Assembly (NCBI GenBank): GCA_010645155.1
Contig: JAAGOF010000323.1
Coordinates: 876,183 to 940,182, forward strand
From: Tigriopus japonicus
Lineage: Eukaryota > Arthropoda > Copepoda > Harpacticoida > Harpacticidae
Direction: 5' to 3'
Length of the DNA stretch: 64,000 nt
This document shows, piece by piece, positions 1 through 15,400 of this stretch. A model generated the notes under the pieces. The model made no database searches, had not been told where the DNA came from, and saw nothing but the letters and a program-made list of their open reading frames with translations. The stretch's first letter is position 1, and each line of letters starts with the position of its first letter. The translations under genes and the position numbers were made by a program.

Positions 1-3000
1 AATTAATTTGATACATATACAAGCCCTGAAGCGTGAAGAAGAAGGAACGAAGAGCGGCTTTTGGGGTAATGGATTCCTTGAATCGCCATCATCAGCTCCA
101 TTCTTTGACCTAAATATTCGGTTGGAGTCCTTCCACTCAAGAACATGACTAAATTCTTGGAGCGCAATCAAAATTAGCGCCAAACTTGGTTGTCCGTGGG
201 TCCAATGGATGGACTGAGCAATCCCACCACAAATTGGATCAAGGCCAGCTAGCTATCAGAAATCAATACATGGTACGTACGCCATGGACATTCCGCATGG
301 TGACCTCCCCGTGGAGGTATCGGATTAATCAACCTAATCCCCGAGATCCCACCTTCATCCCCGAGCAAGTGGACCACATCCATCCGAGCTCATTCATCAA
401 GACCCCGGAACAGATTAAAACACCCAAGGTCGAGCGAGCAAACAAACAACCCAACACGGACTTCAAAGTCAGATGGAACCAATAACATTGGAACTCCATT
501 CCATCTTCATTTCCATTCACTGGCAGGAATTACCCAACTTTGGGCTTTGATGTATTCTGATGCAAATGGAACCGGAAAGTGCAAGAAAAATTCGTTGGGC
601 TTTTTTTGGTTCAGTTTTAACGGAGAAGGTCATTGTAAAAGAAAGCACTAAATAGAGAAGTTAAATTTAGGTGAAACACAGGGATAAAAGATTGCAGGTT
701 ACCATGGCAGTGGACTAATGAAAAGCTAAGGAGAAATGCGGTTCACTTTAGAAAAGTTGATTTTCTATGGGTTCCCTTCCCTAAAAAAAGAAGCCATGTT
801 TATAGAGCAAGGCTATGTATTTCATTCCTTCTTTAATCAAGCGTATTTGCAGTTTGAAACGATTTCAAGCCTGCCAAGAAGATCAGTTACACTTTGGGGC
901 ACCACTGGGTGAAACATGAGTTGGGGACTGACAACATTGATAAAAACGCTTTGACATGAGGTCACATTTCTCGGAATTAATTAAAAATCTCAAGTGACCC
1001 CACCTTGTCATCCCCTCTAAATAACATGAAAATAGAAAAGAACACTTCCATAATCCAAGAAACAGGGAAGGTCGTTTGAAATTCAGGGCCGAATTGCAGA
1101 TGGATGGATGGAATGGATGCGATGAAAACGAAATGCAGGGATTCCTTTTTTTCGCTCTTCTTGAGGCGTGTCATTGTGTTCCAATTTTTGTAGCCTGTCC
1201 GTCACTTTTTATCCTATTTTCTTTTCAAATTATTTTGAAAGACGTGCATCCACGAGGAAGCGGCTTTGACTTGAAGTCATGTTCTGAATTCGTAATACCC
1301 AACCTACGAAGAGTACGTACCTACATTTACCAAGCCCCATTTCAAAGGGAAGAAAACCCAAAGACCAACAACATGCAGGTGAGATAAATTCGGAATGCGG
1401 GAAGCGATCAGAATCTAAATTCTCCCGAGGATTACACTTCCTTGGCAAGAACTCAAGGTACCTTAAAGAATGGGTATGGGTAGCATAAAGAGCGCTTTAG
1501 AATGTCGCCAATTTGATTGACAAGACTTTGGGGAGGTTGACGGACTCTCAAAATAAAGTGTCCATCAAAATGTGAAATTTATGCCGTACCAGTAAATTAG
1601 CGACTACTGCAAGATGACTTATGTCCGAGATGAACACGTCAAGGACAGGTAGGTTGTAATTTGAACATTCTCAAATGAGCATGCAGAACGAGCACGGCAG
1701 AATAACCCGAGGGCATCCTGTGTAATTAAAATATTGACAGTGGCTTCAAGAATTCGCTCGGCCATGAATAGATAGAGACCTCTTGAAATTGATGAATATT
1801 GGAATATATGCATACTGCGTGTCTAGTACCACTCAATTTGCCTTTGAAAACATCCCGTCCAGGATGAAAGATGAAAAGGCGTGGGTGCCACCTGGTTGTT
1901 GCCTCGTATCTGAACAGTTCGCCATATTTACTCAAATCCTACATGTTTTATACAGCCTCATGGCAAGACTTCTCAATGTATATGTATACACTATTGGGTA
2001 AGTACTCACGAGGGGTGGGAATGTCGATTGTGACCGTGTCCAATTGGTTCTTGGCAGGACCAAGGCCTGGTTGGCATTCCGAGAAATCATGATGCATGAC
2101 ACAATCCAAATGCCATTCCACACCCCACTTTATCCCTGAGAGCTCCAGTCAAATAGACTTCATTACTCGGCTCCGAAATGCCAAGTTTGTGTCAAAACCT
2201 TAATGAAAACTCCACACCCATGATGGCTGTCACCTTGGTCCATTGAAGGTGTTTCAGTAAGTATGGAAGTCCTAGCTTCAACTTTTTTTCAAAGGGTGAT
2301 TTTGTCACGGAGGATCGTGGGGAGTGAAAAAGGCTTATTTCTTTTGATCCGGACCAAATATGGACGAGACGAAACACAGTTCATGATCCATCAATGAACG
2401 GGTATTACGAACCCTTGACAGGTGGGACATGGCCGATCTTGTCACAGAGGAGCTCCAAATGCGCGTTAATGCCAATGAATAACAGAGCATTCCATTAAAG
2501 GCGTTCAATGCTGAGCTCCTGAGATCCAAACGCGCGATAGCCAAGATATAGACAAGATCGCCTATCACATCCCAAGAAGGCAAGATGTCTGGACTATGAA
2601 TGTATGAATTCTTTACCACACCACCACTACTACCTACCTGAATAACCGGGCAAATTTGTAACTGTCAACTCGGAAACGCTGATCTCGTGACTCCTTGATT
2701 GCCGATCTCTACGTACAAATCTTGGTGTTTCACGATCGCAACAAAGCAAGCTGCTGCCCATTGTGTTGGCCGAATGGGTGGGGTGACTTCTCGCGAGAAA
2801 TGATTAGTGGCTCTTAAAATGAAGAGAAATTGTTCGCTGGGACGACCACAAGAAAGAACACCTCCGTTGGTCTTGACATACATACATAGAGGGTACAGGG
2901 GGGACAAAAAGCTAATGAACCTGGGATCATGAACGTCGAGCGGAATCCTTCTCATTTGCATCCACAACAGGAACCTCGACGAAGACCCAAGACCCAGAAA

Positions 3001-3788
3001 AATATCACCCGATTCAAGCCCAGTGAGAGGGAAAACAATCGGCTTGAAATTGCCCACGAGGGGATAATATTCCTCTTGGTTGAGCTTTGAACATACTGCA
3101 TAGGATCCATTGGAACCAAGGATGCTAGGAAATGGAGTTATTGGAGAGAGTGAGGGGGAAAATATGACTTAACCTTGCTCAGGATGTAGGACGAAATTTG
3201 AAGATCTTAATCTAAAGTTCATTTAGAATATCTTTTCATCTTGACAAAGCGTTTACTACTGAGTGAGGGCCAAGAAAATGGACCTCAAAGTCAACCTGGT
3301 TCCCTAAAAGCCCAGAAAAAAATGAATATTCATTAGTAGATCGTGCTAAAAGAGGGTAGAGATAACAGCTTCTCGCTACACCTCACTAAAAGTCAATTCA
3401 AATTCAAATTGAAGACCATGAAACCTGGCTATAATAGGCGTAAAATCGGGAAAGGGATAACTCGAAGTTTTTTCTCTCTTCTAGACAGAAATCGTGTTCA
3501 TCACTATCCTTTCGGGTAATTGGAATTCCTCGCCTGTCAAGAAGCTAAATGATTGACCCGTTTCCATAAAAACATGAACTCTGCTCCTTTGATTTCCGCA
3601 ACGACGAGACAATTTACCCTGCAAATTCCGGAAAAAAGCCTCAACTAACGGGATTACTCCCATCACTTTTATTTTTTCCTCGTCCATGTCGAGGAGTAAC
3701 ACCAAAGAAAGGTCCATTCAAGATGCCATTCTTTCACATGGAGAACCCAGATTTAGGGTGGTTCCACTATCTGTCTTCTATTACCGTC

Positions 3789-3809
3789 TGTACGTACTGT
3801 ACGTAGTAC
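3789..3809. repeat. GTAC-rich imperfect microsatellite
   Basis: TGTACGTACTGTACGTAGTA forms overlapping palindromes of the same GTAC unit as at 8061. Confidence 0.75.
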
Positions 3810-5165
3810 CACCTCATTAAAGTGCGACACTTTTGCACGGTTTCTCTGGACACGTGAACCAAAGACGAAGACAAATGATAAGGGTGTAATTGCATTAGTG
3901 CTTTCTTCTTATCTCTCGGGTCTGCAAAAAGGTGCAAAAAAGGGTGCTTGCAATTTAAACCCCTTGCCACATCAAAGGCGGACCAAGGAGACTTGAATTT
4001 GCCTGCTCGGGCTAAAAAGCCCAAATGCAATTCTTTACTACTCTCACAGACACCACGTCGAAAAGAGAGGAAAGAATATTGCCCACTATCCAGAACGATA
4101 AATTACAACACACACACAGAGACCTTTGGAAAACCCTGAGGCCATAAATTAAATTAAACTGATCAGTTTTTAGAGGGCCCTGCCTCTTCTTCTTCTTTTA
4201 GCTTTACAACTTTGGGGTTCGACCCTTTCATTAGCATTCATGAGCAGGTTCGAAGAAAAAGAAGCCCTCGAGTTTTTGGCTCAGAACGCGAACAAAAGGT
4301 AGGAAGACAAGAAACAAGAGGGGGAAACCACCCCATACAGGTGTTTCCAATCGAATTATGAGCCTCGTTTAGGGCTCGTCAAAACGTGGAAAATGAGCCA
4401 AAGGCTATTGCCATAAACAACATCAACACTTGAAAAAGAAATAATTAATTAATTTCTTTCCATTCCCCTTATTTTGGGTGCCATGGAGATCGGAAAAGCG
4501 GAGGAAGGAGAAAAAACGAGAAGAGAGTTGGAAATTAGGACTCTAGCAAAAACTCCAGATGAGAAAAAGAGACAGTTCTTCTTAATCGGCCTTGGAACAA
4601 GACCGGAGATTTTCGCAAGACCTTGAAGAGCAAACAATGCAATGATATGAAGATTGCGATTCCACTTTGGGTCTTTTCCAGTCGTCGAAGACGGAGAATC
4701 AAGATTTATGAGCAGTAATTTCGATCTCAGCCAAGGAATGTCAGGTTTGACCTTAAATCATGATAATTTGGCGCCAAAGCACCTGTGTCAAGGAGCAAAA
4801 GGGGTGCCAAACAATCTTGAATAACTAAGAGCCCTCCATCCATCAGGCTTGCTGAACTTGGGCCATTCGGGCAGATAGTGATCTAATCAGTTTATCAGGC
4901 TTGCTAAATTGGATGACACTGATGCCAGTTGTGCAGTACAGTAGGGAAGCGCTTTATGTACATTGGCCAATAAGGGTGACCCTGAATGGCAATGGAAATG
5001 ATGATGGGGCCGTGATCGATCGAGTGAGCGTGGCTCAATAAAAATGCGCACACTATCCATTAGATTTCTCCTTCGCGAAACTTCTCACATCGAACGAAGC
5101 GAGACATCCTTGTGTAACTAATAACAATAATATGTCTATTCCTCATTTAAAGGCACGAAGAATCG

Positions 5166-5180
5166 CTCTCTCTCTCTCTC
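5166..5180. repeat. CT dinucleotide repeat
   Basis: Fifteen bases of alternating C and T. It is a plain microsatellite with no gene next to it. Confidence 0.85.
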
Positions 5181-8060
5181 GGCGCTTTCTGATCTTTATC
5201 ACTTGATTCAATTACAGGCCTTGAAGACATCTGGTCGGTATCACACTCATGACAGGGAAAAACACGTCCTGAGTGTTAACTATCTTTTTAATGAGACTTG
5301 AACATGCCACAAGTCTGGTTTACATCCCTTAAACCTAATGCAAAGCATATCATAACTATTTACGAGTTTTGAGATTCATCATCCAAGCGTGATGAAATGT
5401 GGCAGGAATTCCAGGCACGCTTCACTCACTAGAAACATTATTGTACTCAATGTAAACGCGATCTTGCCATGGAAATGCCCATATTTACGTGTGTGTTTCG
5501 CTTTCGGTCTCGAGATGACGGCGAATGAAAGAGAGGAAGAAAAAAAATATCCCATTTCGATTCAGAAAAATGTCCAGGAAATAGGCTGCAAAGAAGTCTG
5601 CATACATGTATGCCAAAGAACTGTCCTGAGACCAACAGAGAAGAATGCCTCGAACAATGGACTTCTTCCACGATATTCAAACAAAAATCTCAGCACCCGT
5701 CATCAATGTGCTGCGTTTCTTTCATGAGCTTAAGTCCGTTAAAGCGCTACATCGTTGAGAGGAAAGAGTCTCTTACGTTTACCCATAAGTCTAAGTTGGC
5801 AGATGGAAGTTCTCTAGTTCTTTAAAACCGTGGAAAGAGAACCTCCAGGACGAAGAGTGGCACCCTTGGTTGATAGGTGAAGAATTCAGTTTTTCATGTT
5901 TCTCAGACCCTCGCAAGAGCCCTCGGGATCCCTTTTGAATGGAACTATTCGGGCATGAAAGCCAAAGCCCACACTTGGATATGAGCTTTGACATCCATCG
6001 TGATTTAAGAAAATTCACACTTTGACACTTTGGATTTCCAAGATGAGATGTGCATGAGGGGGTGAAATAACCGGTTTTGCCTTCCTCTGCTCTTCGGGAC
6101 TTCTAAAACGACGATCCAGCCATCTAAGCCTCCAGGACCTAAAAGGGCCCGTTCGATTATTGGTCTACTTTTGATATCTTTGACTCGACTCCGTCAAGTT
6201 GGATCTGTTAGACTGTTGCAGGAGTGAACAAAAGTGAAAACATTCCTCGGGAACTTGCTTGAACCATTTAAAACTTTTATGGTCTTCGTTATAGTCAGGT
6301 GTATGGCTGAACTTGGGCCAAGAGGAGTCCATTTGATTGGTTTGCTGTGGAATCCAATCAAAAGACTGCATAAAACAGAAGGTGATTAACTTAATTGAAC
6401 ACGACAAGAGCGAACCTCATTATCAGCTTTGAACACTCCAGAGCCTTGAGGAGTTATTTCCAGTTCTAAAAGACGCGCCACAATCATAGAGACAAAATAA
6501 CATTTTTCAATATCGTCATGTTGAGTGAACTAATGGTGCCTGACCAGGTCATTAAGTTGTGCCTTTAAACCCCCTGAATGCCATTGGCCCTCTCCTCCAC
6601 CCCCCTTGTCACCCCTTACAAAGTCAAGTAAATTCCATTAATGATGCTGACCCAGAAAAGACGACCCCCTTGCACCCACTTCTTTTTCTATATCTTCACA
6701 GCCATTAGTCATGGTAGTAGGGGTGCCAATCGTCCCCACTTGAAAGTGAATCCCCCCATTGCCAAACTGCTAGCTCTCATTACTTGAACCAATCCTTGAT
6801 GTTTCTAAAGAGAATTGGATGAAGAATTGAGTTTGCACATGACATTTTTTTTTCTTTTATGACCACCCATGTCAGCTGATCAATGGCCAGTTGCAAACTT
6901 TCCCAAACTTTGTCCAGGTCCTATAATTCTCATTCAGATAGAATTACATATGCTCATGGTAGGGCAAAGAACAATACACAATAAACTACAAAGCCCACCA
7001 TGAATGTGCAAGCCAAACGCAAGTATTGAATATCAACAAGGCAGGTGAGAGTTTGAACTATGGGCTTGATGGAATAGACAAAGAAACATTTAAAGCATTT
7101 CCATGGGAGCACATGACTCCACTGATTTCTGGCCAAACTCTGGGAGTTGGAACAGATTCTTCCCTGTGTCTCCCTCCAACTGATGGAAAAAAGGGGTTTG
7201 GAATGGATGGAGCTTTAACCAATTGGCAGACTTACGTGAGCTTGTGGGGTACAACACAGGGGCAAAAAAGATAATCAGCCTAACTGGGAGGAATTCGAGT
7301 TGGAAAAACAAGACGATAACGACATTACCTCTACATAGGCTTTGTTCACTCTCCAATTTCCAGAACTTCCAGACTTGACTCTTCCTCATACACCAACACT
7401 AAGGAAAATTTTCAATTGATATTGAACACTGTTCACCCTCTTTACAATTAAGCTGCACTAAACAAATGCTCTCAAGCACACACTTTCTACCCGTGAACAT
7501 ACTTTTTCTTAGTTTTTGGTAATATGAAAAAGTAACTAGAAAATTTAGTGAGTGGATCCTAAGTGATTAGTGTGAGTTTAAGAAGCTTTACCTCTCATTT
7601 GGTTAAAGCACACATCTTTGTCTGAGAGAGCGAAGGAGAAAAACTGCTCCTTTCAATCTTGGGGGCACAACTGCTTTGAGTGCCAGAAATGTTGGAGGTC
7701 TTACCTGGAAGAGGTATATGGGATACATAATACTTACACATGGGTATACATTGAACACGCATGGTTCAGCATCCGTCTTTCAACAAGATAATCTTGGTCT
7801 TTGGTGGCCAGGAAGAGCTCTAAATAAGAGATCTTCTCTTTTACAAGCTGTCATTAAAGTGACTCAAAATTGGAGCCCGTCCAACCTGACAAAGGGTCAG
7901 TTGGCACCAAAAAGCAACTCGAGCACTAAATCAGAGCTTGTCCAAGTCATTCAAGAGGGACAAATGAAGCAAAGACTCATTCCAAATGAGCTTCTTTTCC
8001 GGTTGACTGACAGGCCTCAGTTTGTACCGTATTTAGTGACCTAAACGAGACTCATAACAA

Positions 8061-8076
8061 GTACGTACGTACGTAC
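8061..8076. repeat. (GTAC)4 palindromic microsatellite
   Basis: Four exact GTAC units, self-complementary. Shorter GTAC/TACG clusters occur at 273-280, 1312-1321, 3789-3809, 22475-22484, 32631-32654, 33521-33530, 57784-57805 and 63772-63780. Confidence 0.9.
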
Positions 8077-11000
8077 TGTCGCCCTCTCCTTGGATTTGGA
8101 GGTCCGGATATGCACACGTGCATTTGAAGTGACCGAGTCGGCAAGTTCATTTATCTTACCAGAGTGGCCTCCAAGACCAATTTTCTGTGGAGGGAAGTCC
8201 ATTCTTGACATCATTCCATTTCCCTTGGGGAAATTAGCATATTTCTCATATTTCTCACCACGGCGAGCTTTGCAGAAAACTGGCAACTGGCATTTCCTGC
8301 CCTCAAAAGACTGATGTACGAGCGCGGTTCTTCTCCGGGGAGAGGGAAAAAAAGCCTTTTGACAAATAAACGTGGGCCCAACCCAAGCTAATCCCCGGAT
8401 CCGGCTTCTCCGAACTGGGGAAAAAGAGCCCTAATATATAGCAAATGTGTACTAGGGAAATACATGAAGAGGGCGTCTTAGAGAACTCGTTTTAACTATG
8501 AGTAACTTTCAAGAAATTGAGCTTGCACAGAAGTACTCTGTTTCTCATTGTAAATGACAGATGGAGGGAGCTAGCTGTTTCCGAGACATTTCCTGTGGTA
8601 AAATAAAAGAACATGGTGTGGAATACGCCACAAAAGCGACGCAAAGGGGTGAATATAAATATGGTTCTAAAACGTTCACGCTCCAAATAGAAATTACAGT
8701 TTCTTGACATTCGGCTTTGTGGGCTTTATCGAAAGAGGGTTAGAGGAAAACACGAGGGGGTTTCATAGAGAAAGAAGCCCGATAAAAACAGAAATACAAT
8801 TTTGGTTCCGATCCATCATTGAACCGTTAAACAAGATAACTTCAGAGGGATCCTGGGTGTGGGGCGATTTTTTACTTCTTTATCTTCATGTGAAGGGGTG
8901 GATGGATGGATATCCGCCCATGAACATTTTCTACCAAGACAACCGGTGACCACATTGCATGTCGCTAATGATGGACAGTTCAAAAGGGTAAAATATGGAA
9001 CGAAAAAAACACACACAGGCATGCCAAGATGTGACCATTCTTTCCTCATGTGTCAGAATCTGAGAAGAGGTAACAGTCAAGAAAATAAAAATATGAAAAC
9101 CATCTTTCTTCCTGCGATATAACTTAACATCCCGACTTCTGGATCAAAGCAAATGAAAAGTGATTGAGAAATTGCTCCAGCCATCAGTTCGAATGGAGAA
9201 AAAAGTAGAGCCTTTTTAGGGCGCACTCTCCCTTGGGACAATTTTCCCATGCATCCCATGTTCCCACTTCCAATCCTCTTTGAAGAGAAGGGTTGAAAGC
9301 CTCTGGCTGGTTAGTTGACAGACTGGCTGCTTTCATAGTGGAGGGGAAGGGCGAAAAATCCAGTCCCTAGACCATATCCTAATCCATCCATTCTCATATT
9401 TTACACTCTGAAAATGATGCTTCTCAAAGAATGATTGATTGGTCCGATAAGATTTTGTCCACTCCAAGTAATAACGAACGTGCACCCAAGAACGAACTGA
9501 ATTGCAAGACCCAAGTTGGGCATGGATCTGTCATAATTGGCTCTCTAGAACTGGCTTTTTCCCCACAGTGTGTCAATATATTAGTGGCCTGCCACTCATA
9601 TACTCTATAAATGTCCTCCAAGTTAAGCGCGAGTGGGTCCAATGACGACAGGGACATCTTTGAAGAAAGAGAGCTGGAGGGGCGCTTGGGGCCAATTTTG
9701 CAGAACTTCGGTATCCTTTCTCCTTGGTAGTAGGAAAATATAATGAGGCCAGCATGGATGTGACACAGCCTTCACCGAGTCCTCAAGTCTTGGTGATGAA
9801 TTGGATCATGCATGCATTACCCGAAAGAGCGCTTTAGGGCCGTTTTCTCTCATGATCGTTGTGCCGTCTCTACATGATTATGATGAGCAAGACCTTCTGC
9901 ATTGAGTTCCTTTGAGGCCCTCTTGAGTGCAAACTGATGTTGTGCCTTTGAATTAACCTCAAAGTGACCCAAAATTGACCCTTTGTGACAATCCTTCTAA
10001 AGGGAAGTAGCTTCTTTCTTTGACTGGAATCGTCCGAAAGGGATTCGGGTAACAGAGGAAAAAAGGAGAGAGCTTCATTAGTGAGCTTTTGGATAGCAAG
10101 GCACTGCACAAGTTGGTCCTGGATGACCAATCGAATTCCCGGATAAATGAGCAAATATTGGAGGAAGACATCTAATAGCATCTTAATTGAGTTCTTGTTA
10201 AGGATCCAGTCGCCATCAAAGGGTGGATGGATACCCCTCAACTTCCCCTTTTCTATCATCTCTCTATGAATGTTCCTTGTACAATGGAGCCCACTGCGAA
10301 ACAAATAACCCGGGGAATTGTTTACTCGGAAGGTACGTATATTGACCTAATTCGCTTACCCCATTCTTAATGAAGGAAGACGGGCTACCGACCTACCGCA
10401 GCATTTCCCAGTCTTCCATGTAATATTCCAAGACAATAGATCTCAGCAATCCTGTGTTCTCCATTTCGCTTCCAATTGGCGAATGCAATCCGAGTTCAGC
10501 TCCGGAAGATGTCTTTAGGCATGAGCGAGTCGAATGAAGCCACAAATCGAAGAAGATTTGCAATTTCTGGCCCTAATTTATGTGCATCGAACTCCAAGCG
10601 TCTTTTTGCTTGTGCTTGTGTACACAAACCAGAGCATTGTTTCGACATTGAGGGATTTTTGGCAACCCTGAGTTTGATGCAAGACGATTTGGGCGAGATG
10701 AAATTTCTTCGCATTGCAACTCAAGTGCAGTTCCAAAGGCCTAAGAAAATGGGAATGGACGAATTTATGGCGTGGGAAGACTCCATTAGAATGAATACCC
10801 ATGTTTGTCGTTTCCTCTTCGCACTGGAATTGAAATGTCCCTTTCCATCTCCATTTACTATCACGACCTCAACTGTCACTTGGTTTTTACTCGGAAAAGC
10901 GGAACAACGTTCCAAAGTTGCTCCTGGGTCCTTGACCGTAAACGTCCAGATTGGAGCTTTGAGGTCAGGAATGGGGCGAAAAAGAGAGCTCCCGTTATAT

Positions 11001-12372
11001 TGCTTAATCTCGGGAGTTTTCCCATAGGAAAGAAGGAAAAACTTTTGATGCATGAAGCGATCCCAACGGCCAAGGATAGTTTGGAAAGCACGAACTCCGC
11101 ACATGAAAAGCTATCGGGTCATTGCAAAATCAATTTCTAGATGGAACCATCCGGATCTCGCCCTACTTATTGGTATTGAATGAAAAATTCATGATCCTTT
11201 CCAGATCAGAGGATGAGAGAAATAGAGTGAGAGGGTGCAGAAAGGCTCTTGAGGACATGCTTGGTTGCATCACTCACTTGACACTTGAAAGGGATCTTTC
11301 CCTACTTCAACCCTCTACTCATAGAAGGCAATTTTGGGGCCATCCCAAGTCATCTCATAACTGTCAGAAGGATTTCAAGATCCCGCAAAAAGTGCACACC
11401 CATCAACAAATAAAAAGGAATGCCTTCACCCGAGGACGGAGAGGGGCATCTCGTGATATTCCCGACGAGTCGAGTATTATTCACACTTTTGGCCTTTTAA
11501 GGGCCGAAAAGTGGCCTCAAGGTCGGTATTGTTTGTTGGCCTCGGTACTGGATGGCAAAGAGGCAAACCTCACTTACTAATGCCGCCTTCGAGAAATTCG
11601 TGAGCGAGTGTGTGTGCAAACTTTTTTTACGCTTCGCTCCCGGAAATTTTGATGTGATGGCTCGAAAAAGGTTCTATGATAGCTGGATGGAACATGGAGG
11701 GAAAAGGAAGAAAAATTCGCCCCTTTTGGCACATTTTATGGGCCCAGGTCCATCAGTCCCATTAGTAGACGAGCATGGAGGAACCATATTCCAGGAAACT
11801 CCCGAGCCAAAACCACGTCGACCTCGTCAGGTTCCGGATAGATCTGACGGAGACAGAAAAGGATAGCAAAAAAGGGGCGTGCCATCACCACAGCTACTCG
11901 CCATTTTCGGTCTTCCATGTTTTTGGCTCAACACATGCACGAGGTTTCCAAATCAGTGAGTCAAAAAGTGGAAATAACGGAACCAGAGTGGAAGCACGCC
12001 AAAAGTCCTCCAAGATCGATTCAACTCACCTAGAATAGAAATAATCACGTTGGATGAGGATCAACGGGCCTCCATTCATTACCATAAGAATAGTTTACAT
12101 AAGCTGCCAGAACCTGATATTCGATACACCAATAGTGTAAAGAGAGGGGTGTTCAATAAAATATGGGGGAGGGGGTGTGGGAATGGCAAAGAAGTACCCT
12201 ACTTGAGCAACCCACTATACTCTTGTGTTACCAGACAATGGCTGTTGTGACAACATGGAAAGGGTGGAAATGTAGGACACTCTCCTGGAACATAATGAAT
12301 GAAGGAGATACTGAAGCATACTAGACGTGAGGAAAACTCAACCTAGAGAACCGCAATCCCTCTACTTTTCAG

Positions 12373-12448
12373 ATACTAATAGTGAGCTTTATTTGCCCTC
12401 AAAAAATCCGTTGAAACCGAGACTACATTCAAGCTTCGTTTCATACCA
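12373..12448 (+). CDS. Weak candidate exon, unknown product
   Basis: A strong acceptor (CCCTCTACTTTTCAG, ending 12372) and a GTAAGT donor (from 12449) bracket 76 bases. One frame is open throughout (TNSELYLPSKNPLKPRLHSS...). Nothing in the peptide is recognisable. In tens of kilobases such pairs also arise by chance, so this is only a lead. Confidence 0.17.
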
Positions 12449-15400
12449 GTAAGTAAGAAAACCAACTTAGCACCATATCTTTTGAGTACACAGTAGTTCT
12501 CTTTCCGCGTTAAGCTCGATAAAATGGCTCAACTCTTTACAAGAGAAGCATATTGCCCAAGGATGACTCAGCAATCCGGCCTCAAGCTTAATATCTCACT
12601 CGGGCAAGTGATTTTAGGAAAAATACTACAAGAACTACTTCGCGGGCAAAAAAGGACCCCCCTATTCGACACAGAAAGTGGACCAATCTTCGGATATGCA
12701 ATGGTAATGTTCCGAATTCTGTTCACACTGACAATGTCCTTTAAGACTCCAGCAGTCTCACTGAAAGCCTCATAGATGATCATGAATATCATGGCTCAAC
12801 TCTGATGAATAGCGTGATTATCGTTTTCGATCTGCATTCTATTGACTATTTCCGGATCTGTTTTGAATAGTAGATATTTGAGTGAAGCGTGTCATGTGCG
12901 CCTCACCGGTCACCCTCTCCCTCTTCTCTTCTGCTCGTCTATCTCCATAGATGCATCAATACATGCATGATGCAGTGGATGTATTCGATCCACGAATGAT
13001 GCCATCTCACTTCCACAGCAAAGTAGTAAAGAGAGGCATCAGGCTAATGAAGAGTACTGTGCCGAGTTCTTTTGGTGAAAGATGATAATCTTGGGGTGGC
13101 AAAATGGACATTTATATGGCATCATACCAAATCCATTAGGGACCGCATTTGAATCCCGAAAAAAATACGTTTCCGGACTGCGATATCGCCAACGACATCT
13201 TATACTGCCACAATGATGTATGTTCATGAAGGGCTGTACCGAGCACAACTACCATCTAACGAAACTGACTGGTTCGGTTGGTGGTTCAGAGTTTTCAGGT
13301 TGGTTATTTGAGTTGCAAAGTGGGGTAATTGAGAAATATTGCATGAGAGAGACAACCAACAGAATCGAGTCACGCAATACGAATCGCAAAATTGCAGCCC
13401 TGCGAGTTGGTTACCTCGCCAATTGAAATCAAATCGTCTTCTCAACCGAGTCCAAGGCTCAGGTATTCATTCCTTGGGCTATCGAGACAATAGTAAATGT
13501 GCCCGGACCGAGTGAAAAATCACAGGAAAGTGTGGAAAGAGCGCCGATGGTGATCTGTGACTTTCAATCAGCCATGACCATCAGCTGTTGTTCGGAGACG
13601 GGGACTCACGATTCTTGGCCATAAATAGATCTTTATTAGATGGTATCGCCCTGGACGCACGCCGTCTCGACAGCTTGGTCATCTTGTCAGAGGTAGATGG
13701 CTTTGAGAAATTTGAAGAATGTCATTGATATGACCAAGACAAGTCCTAACCTGGACAGCCATTCGACTCTGATAGAACAAGCGCCTTGTCGGTCGGTAGA
13801 TTTGAAGAGAAAAAAAAATAATCCGCCTCAGCCATATAACGACTTCAAAAGCGACTTTTAGCGGGAAAACACTCCAAGGAGTGACAGCGTATCGTGTTTC
13901 AAAGCCAGCGGGTGTTACGGAGTAAACCGGTGAAAAACACCCAAATTGCTTCGTTAGTTCAAGGCGGGTCATGTGACAGACACATAGTCACATAGTACAC
14001 GATATATCTATGCATAAAGCCAGTCAGAAAGCATTTTGACACCTCAGCCAGATCCACCCCAATTTCAGGACACCACTGTCTTTTGCTCTAACGGCTGTAA
14101 CGTTGCAAATTCCGGGCTTTGACTTGTGAGGAAAGTTTCTCTCTGGTTCAATTTCTCCACCACCACTGCTGGCCGTGATTCTACTTGGTTCTTCCCAAAA
14201 ATGATTTTCCACAAGTTCGTGACCGATTGGTTGGATGTCAAGCAGTGAGCGGGCACTTCTGACATGATCGGACGCGCTATTTGAACATTGAGAAGCGGAT
14301 GAAACCACGCATGAAATCTTTCGGGGAGAGCTATTTCCAGTTTCCACTAAAGCAGAAATTTTCCCAGATGAATAGACAGAACGAGGGCCTTGAAATCGAT
14401 CCACTTGTATTTACAAATCATCTTCTTCTATTTGTGGCATCACTGACGGAAATAATAGCTCTTGTTATCCTTTGGACAGGAAGCTCAATAATGTCCCTCA
14501 CTTGGCAGGGTTGCCGAAAAGGGAGGGGGAGTTTGAAAACGAAGACACTTAACGGTTTTAGGAACCAAACTTGGGGATTGAGGTAAATGGGGACAAGAAA
14601 GGACCAGCCTTTTCCTGACAAAAACAGTGTGAGGGTCACTTTTCAACAACTTTATTCTCCCCTTTCTTGTTTGAGCTTGAGCAAGAGGTCTAAAGGAAAG
14701 TTGCAAATTGATTTCCTTTGAAAGTGATAGTTTGAAAATTTCTTGCTCAAGTAAGCAAAAGACAACATCAGGGGCCCCTTTCAACATCCATCACAGATCC
14801 ACAACTCGCTCAAGTCAATGGATTGGAAATTGCGTGTCCTTGGTGAAAGGGTTATTGGAAAATTATCCACTCCATTGGGAAGTAAGGATGATATGCTCCA
14901 ACTTCCAAGGAAATCCCACTTAATTCCAGCTCCAGGGGATCCCAACAATCTCCGACACACAACGACTATTTGGAGATATAATGGAATTTTAATCAGATAC
15001 ATTAGGACACCTCTTTGGGGTCACCATGATCTGGCCGGAATCGGGTAAGATCAATCCCCATGTTTGGTTAGGACCCAAGCGATTTTTCAGCTAAGAAAAA
15101 AAAACCAATCAATTTTATCAGTGAGCCCATCTTGGGAGCCAGCAATTGCCTTGAGAAGTAGTTTCCTGACACCAAAATTGAAATCACAAGACAGTACATA
15201 AGACAATACTTGACTACAGTGAACATTGGAGACCCGAAGAGAGCCTTGAACTAGAAGAAGTAGAAAAAAGAAAAAGTTGGAAAACACGTTGTCAGTCACA
15301 GATATCAGAAAACGTGTCACCCAATCTTCCCCCTTTTTCGCATAAAATTCACTTCAACTTTCCAAGTCTGTTTTCGTCAGAGAGAAATCAGAATAAATTA

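Larger units (their letters stand above)
1..12372. other. No gene supported
   Basis: Only short overlapping open frames on both strands, none with a recognisable motif. Contains the GTAC and CT microsatellites listed, a CTT run near 4186 and a 13-base direct repeat (TATCAGGCTTGCT type) near 4845 and 4895. A frame ending at a GTAAGT (1783-1997, plus) is the only splice-associated ORF; unconvincing. Confidence 0.5.

Noticed and set aside
10476..11027. 183-codon plus ORF
   Set aside because: Long but with overlapping frames of similar length on the other strand, no motif and no natural composition. Within chance for the window size.
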